Shown here: positions 1 to 6,727 of the stretch, one piece after another
How positions within the stretch are numbered: position 1 is the first letter of the stretch
How the letters are laid out: every line of letters begins with the position of its first letter
NCBI GenBank assembly: GCA_017406175.1
Contig: JAFQZB010000036.1
Span: 1-37,277 of the forward strand
From: Selenomonadaceae bacterium
GTDB taxonomy: Bacteria > Bacillota > Negativicutes > Selenomonadales > Selenomonadaceae
DNA: 37,277 bases
Reading direction: 5' to 3'
Notes under the pieces: generated by a model
What the model saw: the letters and a program-made list of their open reading frames with translations, nothing else
Databases searched by the model: none
What the model was told of the DNA's origin: nothing
Translations under genes and position numbers: made by a program

Positions 1-1
1 C

Positions 2-262
2 GAAAATATCTGCGCAATGCGAGATTCTAAGACCTCAAAAAGCTCTAAGAGCTATAAAATTTTGAATGTCGCTCCACATTCGCCATATGAATACGCGCCT
101 ATAAAGCAAAAAGTTTTTGACATTGAGTCGGCTAAGGAATTGAGTAAAAAATATTCGTCCGAAGCAATTCAGGAAATGATACAAGATTTAAGTCCGTTAG
201 GACGCAAGAATAAAAATTACGGCAAAGAGATTATGCAGGAGGTCAGAGCTTGCGGGAGGTGA
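2..262 (+). CDS. hypothetical protein, C-terminal part (gene enters from left edge)
   Basis: The frame is open to the left edge of the window, and the first ATG (17) has no ribosome binding site before it, so this is probably the end of a longer gene. The visible part is about 86 residues, mostly polar and charged, with a Ser/Lys-rich start and a motif reading NVAPHSPYEYAPIKQ. I do not recognise a domain. Its stop (TGA 260-262) overlaps the Shine-Dalgarno sequence of the following TnpV-like gene, so the two are probably co-transcribed and translationally linked. No signal peptide or membrane segment is visible in this part. Confidence 0.5.
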   Translation, partial: ENICAMRDSKTSKSSKSYKILNVAPHSPYEYAPIKQKVFDIESAKELSKKYSSEAIQEMIQDLSPLGRKNKNYGKEIMQEVRACGR

Positions 263-267
263 AGATT

Positions 268-555
268 TTGGAAGAAAAATTTTGCGGAGTATGGGGACAT
301 CTGCGGGAAGTGTATATTCAGACGAAAAAACCTGAACTATATAATTTGCTCGTTGAAAAAGGAGAACTGGAAGAATATTTAACAGGGTATCAAATTGCGT
401 ATTCTAATCGCGCTGAGAAAATAGCTGAAAAACTAGCGACAGAGCGTGGCGTCAACGCTGAACTCTACGAAAAAGATTCGCTTGAATGGATTCTGGCAAC
501 CGAAAAGATTCAGGAAGATGTTCAATCAATATTAGAAAAGGAAATTCAGGAATAA
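268..555 (+). CDS. TnpV-like transposon-associated protein
   Basis: A small acidic helical protein of about 95 residues. It resembles the TnpV family of mobile elements in Bacillota: a VWG-type motif near the start, then the YNLLVEKGELEEYL stretch, a helical middle, and a conserved end with ERGV followed by LEWI and a long helix. The start chosen is TTG at 268 because GGAGGTG at 255-261 lies 7 bases before it; a longer frame opens at TTG 250 but has no such site. TnpV has no firmly known function and is found next to integrative or transposable elements. A second, diverged member lies at 34658-34960. A terminator follows at 586. Confidence 0.65.
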   Translation: MEEKFCGVWGHLREVYIQTKKPELYNLLVEKGELEEYLTGYQIAYSNRAEKIAEKLATERGVNAELYEKDSLEWILATEKIQEDVQSILEKEIQE

Positions 556-585
556 CTGATAATGATTTTCCAAATTTAACGACGT

Positions 586-606
586 GCCACCTTCGGGTGG
601 CTTTTA
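586..606 (+). terminator. rho-independent terminator after the tnpV-like gene
   Basis: GCCACC (586-591), a TTCG tetraloop and GGTGGC (596-601) form a perfect 6-bp stem followed by TTTTAT. It separates the tnpV-like gene from the kinase operon. Confidence 0.85.
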
Positions 607-608
607 TA

Positions 609-664
609 TTGGCAGATATGAAAACGATTATGCCAATACTTATGTCATATTTGCGCTTGCAAAT
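609..664. promoter_or_regulatory. two inverted repeats upstream of the kinase promoter, possible operators
   Basis: TTGGCA (609-614) and TGCCAA (631-636) form an inverted repeat with a 16-base spacer. ATTTGC (649-654) and GCAAAT (659-664) form a second with a 4-base spacer. Both lie between the upstream terminator and the -10 element at 698. A regulator binding here, for example one of the WYL proteins in the window, is inference only. Confidence 0.3.
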
Positions 665-694
665 GATTTTTACTATAGCGTTTAAGCGATTGTA

Positions 695-703
695 TGTTAT
701 AAT
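695..703 (+). promoter_or_regulatory. extended -10 promoter for the kinase operon
   Basis: TGT followed by TATAAT (698-703) is a perfect -10 element with a TG extension. No good -35 box lies 17 bases upstream, as is usual for extended -10 promoters. Transcription would start near 710, about 50 bases before the kinase start codon. Confidence 0.6.
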
Positions 704-760
704 GTCTATATAAATACTGTGCCTGACGTTCTGTAAATATTGAAAGGCGGTGCTCGAAAA

Positions 761-2485
761 TTGAGTAACATAACTCGTATAAACCCTAATTTATCGTCAC
801 CTTTAACAGAGATAAATATTAGAGCAGACGATATTACCGTACAGAATCCGAGATTAGATAATGCTACCGTTCTCAACGTTACTGCTAAAGACTTCACCAA
901 TTTTTCTGATGGCACAATTTTACTCGACAAGTACGTTGTCACGGATCGTTTGCCTGTTACCAGCGGTGAGGCAAATATTTATGTTTGCGAATATGATGAC
1001 GAAGAATATATCGCTAAAATTTATAATCGCAAAGACGCAGTGAAATCGGAAATCGTAGAAAAATTAAAAGCTCTTGATTCTCCTCATATTGCAAAGATTT
1101 ATGATACTGGTGAATACAACGGCATGTCAGTTACAATCCTCCCGTATTACAGATTGGGTAGTTTGCAAGGAAAAAGATTTACCTTAAAACAACTCAAACG
1201 AATGGTTATTCCCAGCGTAAATGACGCATTGCAGTCCTTGCACAACATCGGCATTTTGCATAAGGATTTAAAGCCCGCAAATATAATGATGTTGTCAAGT
1301 GGAAAAGGCGTTGCGCTTATCGACTTCGGAATTAGCTCAGTAATGGACAGCGGCGCAAGCATGATAATCACCCAAAGTGGATGGGCTCCCGGATATTCTG
1401 CACCCGAAAGTGTCGCACCAAAATATTTGTATTTGGAAGAATCCGATTATTACTCCTTTGGCATTACTCTTTATGAATTGTTTTGCGGATATATGCCGTA
1501 TAAAAATTTTACTAAAGAAGAGATAATGCGACTTTTAGAGGTTGATGATTTACCTTATCCCGAAGATATGCCGCAAGAATTACAAGACTTGATAACAGGT
1601 TTAACCTATAAAGACTTGAGGAACCGCAATGACCTCAACAATCCTAACCGTCGCTGGACTTACGATGAGGTTAAAAAGTGGTTGGCTGGTGAGAAGCAAC
1701 CCATTCCAGGTGGGACATCGACGGCTAAAATTGTTGAAGAATCATCGAGTAAAAGCTCTGGCAGTTCATTTTATAAATTTGACGGCAAAAAGTATTATGA
1801 CGTAAACAAATTAGTTCCTGCTCTTGCAAAAAACTGGTTGGAAGGCAAGAAGCATTTGAAGCGTACGTTGTTGTCAGATTTTTTTAAACGTTTCGATCCC
1901 GAATTGGCAAGTTATTGCATGGACGCTGAGGAAGAAATAAAAAAAGGAAATAATGAGGACGTTACCTTTTGGAGACTTCTCTACAAACTTGCTCCGAACG
2001 TGGAAGAGTTTTTTTGGAAGAATAAACTTTACCCGTCACTTCAAAGTTTCGGACAAGAAATCCTGACAAAACTTCGCCAATCGGATATGAGCGATAAAAA
2101 TCTTTGGGACGAGGTTTTCGCCAATCGGTTGCTCTCGCAATATCTCGAACTCCACTCCCAGCCGAAAGAAGTCGTCAACGCCGTAAGGTCTCTTGAAACT
2201 ACGAATAGAGACAGAAGAGATGGTCTTATTTCTTATTATCAAACGGCATATCTCTTGACAGGCAAAAAAGAGCTACAAATCGAAGATAAAAAATTTTACA
2301 CTGCCGAAGAACTCGCCGAGCACATGAACTTTTTACTTGACGAATCAACAGAGGCATTTGAAAATTTCTCCAACAAATTGATTGACAACGACAACAAGTT
2401 GAATGAAGAATTTGAAGCATGGCTCATAGCATTGGGCAAGCGTGACGAATTGAATAACTGGAAACAGAATTTGAAGACTGCTTGA
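761..2485 (+). CDS. Hanks-type Ser/Thr protein kinase, cytoplasmic
   Basis: A protein kinase of about 574 residues. The kinase domain covers roughly residues 50-320: the ATP-binding lysine is in YIAKIYN (about K86), the catalytic loop is HKDLKPAN (about 167-174) and the metal-binding DFG is near 188, followed by an APE-like element (SAPES). The glycine-rich loop is degenerate (TSGEANIYV). The C-terminal 240 residues form a helical region with no domain I recognise, and no transmembrane helix is visible, unlike PknB/PrkC receptors. TTG at 761 is preferred because AAAGGCGGT lies about 10 bases before it; TTG at 740 has no site. It is the first gene of a six-gene operon that includes an FHA protein, the usual phosphothreonine reader. 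Confidence 0.93.
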   Translation: MSNITRINPNLSSPLTEINIRADDITVQNPRLDNATVLNVTAKDFTNFSDGTILLDKYVVTDRLPVTSGEANIYVCEYDDEEYIAKIYNRKDAVKSEIVEKLKALDSPHIAKIYDTGEYNGMSVTILPYYRLGSLQGKRFTLKQLKRMVIPSVNDALQSLHNIGILHKDLKPANIMMLSSGKGVALIDFGISSVMDSGASMIITQSGWAPGYSAPESVAPKYLYLEESDYYSFGITLYELFCGYMPYKNFTKEEIMRLLEVDDLPYPEDMPQELQDLITGLTYKDLRNRNDLNNPNRRWTYDEVKKWLAGEKQPIPGGTSTAKIVEESSSKSSGSSFYKFDGKKYYDVNKLVPALAKNWLEGKKHLKRTLLSDFFKRFDPELASYCMDAEEEIKKGNNEDVTFWRLLYKLAPNVEEFFWKNKLYPSLQSFGQEILTKLRQSDMSDKNLWDEVFANRLLSQYLELHSQPKEVVNAVRSLETTNRDRRDGLISYYQTAYLLTGKKELQIEDKKFYTAEELAEHMNFLLDESTEAFENFSNKLIDNDNKLNEEFEAWLIALGKRDELNNWKQNLKTA

Positions 2486-2494
2486 GGTGTTAAA

Positions 2495-3682
2495 ATGTCC
2501 GGTCCGAAAAGTTCATATTATGATGTTACAGCCGCGCAGAGACAAAGATTAGAAGAGGAACGTCGCCGTCGCGAGGAAGAAGAACGTCGCCGCCGCGAAG
2601 AGGAACGTCGTCGCCGCGAGGAAGAAGAACGTCGCCGTCGCGAGGAAGAAGAACGTCGCCGCCGCGAGGAAGAAGAACGTCGCCGTCGCGAAGAGGAGGA
2701 ACGTCGTCGTCGCGAAGAAGAGGAACGCCGTCGCCGCGAGGAAGAGGCTCGTCAAGCTCGAATCAAGCAGGCAGATGCCATACTTGACAATGCCTTTACC
2801 AATTTTCAACTCTTCCAAATAAAAGAAGAAAAGCAGGTTACAGAAAATCCTCCGGAACAGCAATCTACGCCAAAAAAAGAATTTGACAGTAGCGAATTTG
2901 AACGCCGTTTAGACTTAATGGCTGGCGATTCTCGTCTGTCAGTAGCTTTACTTGCCAAAGTAGCGCAAACTAAACGAAATTTTGAAAGTATAACCGATTC
3001 GACGTTCCGAAAGAACTTTACGGCGGTGAGCATTACCCCACTTTTGAAAGAGTGCAATAAGTATCTCCAACTCTATGAAGAAACTGCTGATTTGAGAATC
3101 GAATACAAAGTTGTTTGCGATATGGCTGGCGAACCTGAAACAGCTTTTGAAATTTCGCCAACGACAATTCAGAATATCCAAAACGAAATAACTCGCTTGA
3201 GGAAAAAAATTGCGCGTGATGACGAAAAATCTTACATCAGCAAATGTCTTGACGAAGTTATGAGCGATATGGGCTACGACGTTATAGGGCATCGTGAAGT
3301 TACGAAAAGGAACGGTAGCCATTTTAAGAATGAGTTATTTTCCTATGCAGACGGTACCGCCGTCAATGTGACTTTATCTGACGACGGTCATATTGCTATG
3401 GAATTGTGCGGGCTTGATGATACCGACAGATTGCCCGAAGCTGATGAGAGCGAAAAACTTTGCGAGCACATGGAATCTTTTTGCGAAGACTTTGGCGAGA
3501 TTGAAAGACGACTTGCAGAAAAGGGCGTCATTCTTCGCAAAAGAATTCAGCGTTTGCCTCCAAGCGTTGAATACGCGCAAATTCTCAATGTCAGCGATTA
3601 TAAACTTACGGGCGATGTGGAGCATTTCAACTACAAGCACCACCGCGAAAAAACTTCTCGACCTTTGCAGAGGAGCAACTGA
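2495..3682 (+). CDS. MSGPK-type protein with long Arg/Glu single alpha-helix
   Basis: A protein of 395 residues. The first residues (MSGPKSSYYDVTAAQR) resemble a conserved opening seen in some bacterial kinase-linked proteins, from memory and not checked. Residues about 20-87 are an uninterrupted series of RRRREEEE-like units with an 8-residue period, expected to form a stable charged single helix or coiled coil. The rest (about 130-395) is a mixed helical domain that I cannot assign. It starts 10 bases after the kinase stop, with GAGGT just before the ATG, so it is translated with the kinase. A rigid spacer or scaffold role for the kinase or FHA protein is inference. The repeat is reflected in DNA as a 24-bp tandem repeat. 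Confidence 0.75.
   Translation: MSGPKSSYYDVTAAQRQRLEEERRRREEEERRRREEERRRREEEERRRREEEERRRREEEERRRREEEERRRREEEERRRREEEARQARIKQADAILDNAFTNFQLFQIKEEKQVTENPPEQQSTPKKEFDSSEFERRLDLMAGDSRLSVALLAKVAQTKRNFESITDSTFRKNFTAVSITPLLKECNKYLQLYEETADLRIEYKVVCDMAGEPETAFEISPTTIQNIQNEITRLRKKIARDDEKSYISKCLDEVMSDMGYDVIGHREVTKRNGSHFKNELFSYADGTAVNVTLSDDGHIAMELCGLDDTDRLPEADESEKLCEHMESFCEDFGEIERRLAEKGVILRKRIQRLPPSVEYAQILNVSDYKLTGDVEHFNYKHHREKTSRPLQRSN
2554..2755 (+). repeat. 24-bp tandem repeats encoding the Arg/Glu helix
   Basis: About eight imperfect copies of a 24-base unit built from CGTCGCCGTCGC and GAGGAAGAAGAA blocks, in frame within the preceding gene. One unit is shortened by a codon. Silent differences between units show that the protein pattern is preserved by selection. 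Copy number could vary by slippage in steps of 8 residues without frameshift. Confidence 0.85.
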
Positions 3683-3684
3683 TT

Positions 3685-4332
3685 ATGAGCAAATTTAAAA
3701 TTTGTCCTGAATGCGGCACAAAAAATCCGCCCAATGCTATTGAGTGCGAACATTGCGATTGGGACTTAATGAGCGTGCCTGTTACTGATGAACAACAAGA
3801 GACGGCAAAGAAAGCGTTGGAAGAAACTATTTCGGATAAAAATCCTCTCGTTAGGGTTTGCAGTGAATGCGGCACGAAAAATCCGCCTAACGCTCGCAAA
3901 TGCTCGAATTGCGGCGAAGATATTTCTGACATTATTCCTACGATTCCTACTACTCCTACAATAAAATCTGCTCTCGTGACACAGATTTCTCCAAATTTAG
4001 AACACGTTGTTAAAACAGAAGAATTTGTGCTGAAAAGTTTGGACGATAAAATTACTTTTAAAATTGACCGTGACAATATCATTTTCGGACGCGAACACGA
4101 ATTAAAAGATTATCTCGCGGCTAAAGTTTTTGTCAGTCGTCGGCATTGTCAATTTACGCTCGAAAACGGCGAATTGTTCGTCGAGGATTTGAATTCGGCA
4201 AATTCCACTTATGTCAATAACAAAAAAATTGCACGGAAAACAAAACTCTCCAGAGGCGATGAAGTCGGCTTGGGTGGCGCAGTTTTTAACGGCTCGCGTC
4301 AAGATAAAGCCGCTTATTTTTTGGTCGGATGA
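3685..4332 (+). CDS. double zinc-ribbon and FHA domain protein
   Basis: A protein of 215 residues with three modules. Two zinc ribbons of the CxxC-x10-CxxC type lie at C7, C10, C21, C24 and C59, C62, C73, C76; both carry the phrase ECGTKNPPNA. The FHA domain covers about residues 115-210, with GRE near 134, SRRHC near 151 and a following N-S-T-Y-V-N element, the usual phosphothreonine-peptide contacts. FHA domains bind phosphothreonine, so the neighbouring kinase or its targets are the likely partner. The gene starts 2 bases after the previous stop, with GAGGAG at 3669-3674. It is probably the phospho-reader that recruits the other components; that role is inference. Confidence 0.92.
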   Translation: MSKFKICPECGTKNPPNAIECEHCDWDLMSVPVTDEQQETAKKALEETISDKNPLVRVCSECGTKNPPNARKCSNCGEDISDIIPTIPTTPTIKSALVTQISPNLEHVVKTEEFVLKSLDDKITFKIDRDNIIFGREHELKDYLAAKVFVSRRHCQFTLENGELFVEDLNSANSTYVNNKKIARKTKLSRGDEVGLGGAVFNGSRQDKAAYFLVG

Positions 4333-4335
4333 AAT

Positions 4336-4890
4336 ATGTACGTCGCAAGAATTTTATATCCCGTTAAAGTTCTGGGACCGGGAAATCGCATTGGTATTTG
4401 GTTTTGCGGTTGCCCGCGTCGCTGTGAAGGTTGTAGCAATCCTGAACTATGGGAATTTCAAGACCGCTATAAAACTTCGTTGGCAACAGTCATGTCGTTG
4501 ATTGAAAAAATCGCACAAGTTCACAGCGTTGACGGCTTCACGATAACAGGCGGTGATCCGTTCTTTCAGCCCGACGCCCTATCGCGTCTTCTGGAGCAAA
4601 TAAAAAAAATCAGCGATGATATACTCGTTTACACCGGCTACATGAAAAATGATTTGCCCGTTTCGCTGTTGAAAAATATTTCCGTGCTGATTGACGCGCC
4701 GTATATCAAAGCTCGCAATAATAACTGCTGTCTGCGCGGCTCCGACAACCAGAATATCTACGTTCTGAACGGAAAATATCGTGCCGTCTATGAAAATTAT
4801 TTGTCGGCAACAGAAAATCAAATTCAAAATTTCATGACGCAAGACGGTATCATTTCAGTTGGGATACACCGCCCTGATTTTATCTTCTGA
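4336..4890 (+). CDS. small radical SAM protein, NrdG-like activase
   Basis: A protein of 184 residues. The CxxxCxxC motif that binds the 4Fe-4S cluster and S-adenosylmethionine is C26-x3-C30-x2-C33, followed by the GGDPFFQ motif seen in anaerobic ribonucleotide reductase activases. No NrdD or other glycyl-radical enzyme is visible in the window, so the usual substrate is absent here. The gene starts 3 bases after the FHA gene stop, which implies tight coupling. It may install a radical or modify a peptide or nucleotide within this system, or it may be an activase recruited for another use. The fold is confident; the substrate is unknown. Confidence 0.88.
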   Translation: MYVARILYPVKVLGPGNRIGIWFCGCPRRCEGCSNPELWEFQDRYKTSLATVMSLIEKIAQVHSVDGFTITGGDPFFQPDALSRLLEQIKKISDDILVYTGYMKNDLPVSLLKNISVLIDAPYIKARNNNCCLRGSDNQNIYVLNGKYRAVYENYLSATENQIQNFMTQDGIISVGIHRPDFIF

Positions 4891-4906
4891 AAGGAGAATA
4901 AACTTT

Positions 4907-6712
4907 ATGCCAACTTACATGGATTTTGAATACGAACGCGTTAATTCTGAAATAACTATAGAAAAATATCACGGCTCAAAAGCGTCCGTTAATATTCCGA
5001 CAAAAATAAAGGGTTTGCCCGTCACTGAGATTGGCGACTTTGCTTTTAGCGATTGCAGTTCGCTAACGAATATCACTATTCCCGATTCCGTCACTTCGAT
5101 AGGGCGCGAGGCTTTCCTTAATTGCAATTCTCTGAAGAGTATCATCATTCCCGATTCTGTTGGGGATATTGGTGAAAGTGCTTTCTTAAATTGCAGTTCG
5201 CTAGAGAGTATCATCATTCCAAATTCCATCACTTCCATTGGCGACAGTGCTTTCAGCGGTTGCCGTTCGTTGACAAATATAATAATTCCCGATTCCGTCA
5301 CTGAGATTGGCAACAGTGCGTTTTATGGTTGCGAATTGCTTACTAACGTTATCATTGCCAATTCCGTCACTTTTATTGGCGAACAGGCTTTCGAGGACTG
5401 CAGTTCACTTAGGAGTCTTATTATTCCTGATTCGGTCAAAGGCATTGGCAATAGAGCTTTCGGTGTTTGCAGTTCGCTGGAAAGTGTTATTATTCCCGAT
5501 TCCATCAAAGTTATTGGTAAAGAAGCTTTTATCAGTTGTAGTTCGTTGAAAAATATTAACATTCCCGATTCTGTCACGGATATTGGTGAAAGTAGTTTCT
5601 CAGGTTGCCATTCGCTGACAAATATAACAATTTCTGATTCCGTCACGTATATTGGCAAACAGGCTTTCCGTGATTGCAAATTGCTGAAGAGTATCGTCAT
5701 TCCTGATTCTGTCACTTCTATTGGCGAAAAGATTTTCGAGGACTTCAGTTCGCTTAAGACAATTTATTTCCCAAAATCTTTAATGAATGTCTCAGGTGTG
5801 AATAATGGTATTAAAAAATTTACTGATGAGTATGGGAACAAAATTTACTATTATGATTTGCCGGTTCGTTTCTTCAAAAAAATCAGTTACTTGAAAAATG
5901 CTCCCAATGTTCACGAGGATATTCTTAAATTAGTCAGAAAAATAGAAACAACAAATTCATTTTATAAATTTACCGACGAGATGTTTACTAATGCCGATTC
6001 CATTCTTGATGATTTTATAGCTGTGCATAAACTTCAACGAAGAATTGCAACGAGTTACTCCATAAATTTGATTGCACTGATAAACAGTGTATCCCAGAAA
6101 AAAATTATCAATAGGCTCAAATATGTTCAAAAGTTTAATGACGAAATCGCCAAAATTGAAACAGGTACGAAAGAAAAACTTCGGGCTTTATTTGCGACAA
6201 AACCTGCTGTCAAAAAACAATCTGCGTCCGTCATTGGTAGACCGAGCAATAATCAATCAAAACCCACAACTAATTCGATTACTTCGCAAACACGTTCAAT
6301 GAAAAAAGAAATGGCTTCTGAAGTAAGTAGTAATTTCAAATATTCTCGTATAGAGTCTGCGATTCAGATAGACAAATATGTCGGGCATGATGTTTCTGTC
6401 ACTATTCCAGAGCATATAGAAGGACTGCCGGTGACGACCATCGGCTATAAGGCGTTCGACAATCCTGATTTGAGAAAGGTAGTTATTCCGGCGAGCGTCA
6501 ATACTATTGTTTACAGCGGCTTTGTTTCCAAGCAATCGCTACACGTCCTTTTCAACAGCAAAAGTATTCAGCTGACGACTCAAAGTTTCATCGCTCCAGA
6601 AGTTACGTTTTATTTCGTTAATGCCATCATTTACGACTCTATATACCCAATCATCAAAAACAATCCGAAATGCATTATAAACTACGACGCCGAAGATTTC
6701 ATTAAAATTTGA
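4907..6712 (+). CDS. BspA-type leucine-rich-repeat protein, cytoplasmic
   Basis: A protein of about 601 residues, starting at ATG 4907, which has AAGGAG at 4891-4896. Residues about 10-310 hold roughly eleven 23-residue LRR_5 repeats of the form SLxxIxIPDSVTxIGxxAFxxC. A helical linker region follows (about 330-480), with a Ser/Thr/Gln-rich stretch, then a second short repeat block at about 490-580 that repeats the N-terminal cap pattern (I-x-K-Y-x-G, then IP-x-x-I-x-GLPVT). There is no signal peptide or anchor, so unlike surface BspA proteins this one probably acts in the cytoplasm. Within this operon a recognition or scaffold role is the simplest guess. Confidence 0.88.
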   Translation: MPTYMDFEYERVNSEITIEKYHGSKASVNIPTKIKGLPVTEIGDFAFSDCSSLTNITIPDSVTSIGREAFLNCNSLKSIIIPDSVGDIGESAFLNCSSLESIIIPNSITSIGDSAFSGCRSLTNIIIPDSVTEIGNSAFYGCELLTNVIIANSVTFIGEQAFEDCSSLRSLIIPDSVKGIGNRAFGVCSSLESVIIPDSIKVIGKEAFISCSSLKNINIPDSVTDIGESSFSGCHSLTNITISDSVTYIGKQAFRDCKLLKSIVIPDSVTSIGEKIFEDFSSLKTIYFPKSLMNVSGVNNGIKKFTDEYGNKIYYYDLPVRFFKKISYLKNAPNVHEDILKLVRKIETTNSFYKFTDEMFTNADSILDDFIAVHKLQRRIATSYSINLIALINSVSQKKIINRLKYVQKFNDEIAKIETGTKEKLRALFATKPAVKKQSASVIGRPSNNQSKPTTNSITSQTRSMKKEMASEVSSNFKYSRIESAIQIDKYVGHDVSVTIPEHIEGLPVTTIGYKAFDNPDLRKVVIPASVNTIVYSGFVSKQSLHVLFNSKSIQLTTQSFIAPEVTFYFVNAIIYDSIYPIIKNNPKCIINYDAEDFIKI

Positions 6713-6727
6713 ACAGGAGGATAGCCT

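Noticed and set aside
486..713. 75-residue + strand frame after the first tnpV-like gene
   Set aside because: It crosses the terminator and promoter region and has no ribosome site.
2549..2863. Open frame on the - strand rich in Phe/Leu/Ala/Thr repeats
   Set aside because: It is the reverse of the Arg/Glu tandem repeat; GC-rich repeats lack stops on both strands, and there is no ribosome site.
3627..4082. 151-residue open frame on the - strand
   Set aside because: It lies wholly across the zinc-ribbon/FHA gene, whose domains are clear; its own product has no recognisable pattern.
4969..5715. - strand frames and regular 69-base repeats that could suggest a repeat array
   Set aside because: The 69-base spacing is the 23-residue LRR period of the coding gene; there are no unique spacers, so it is not a CRISPR array.
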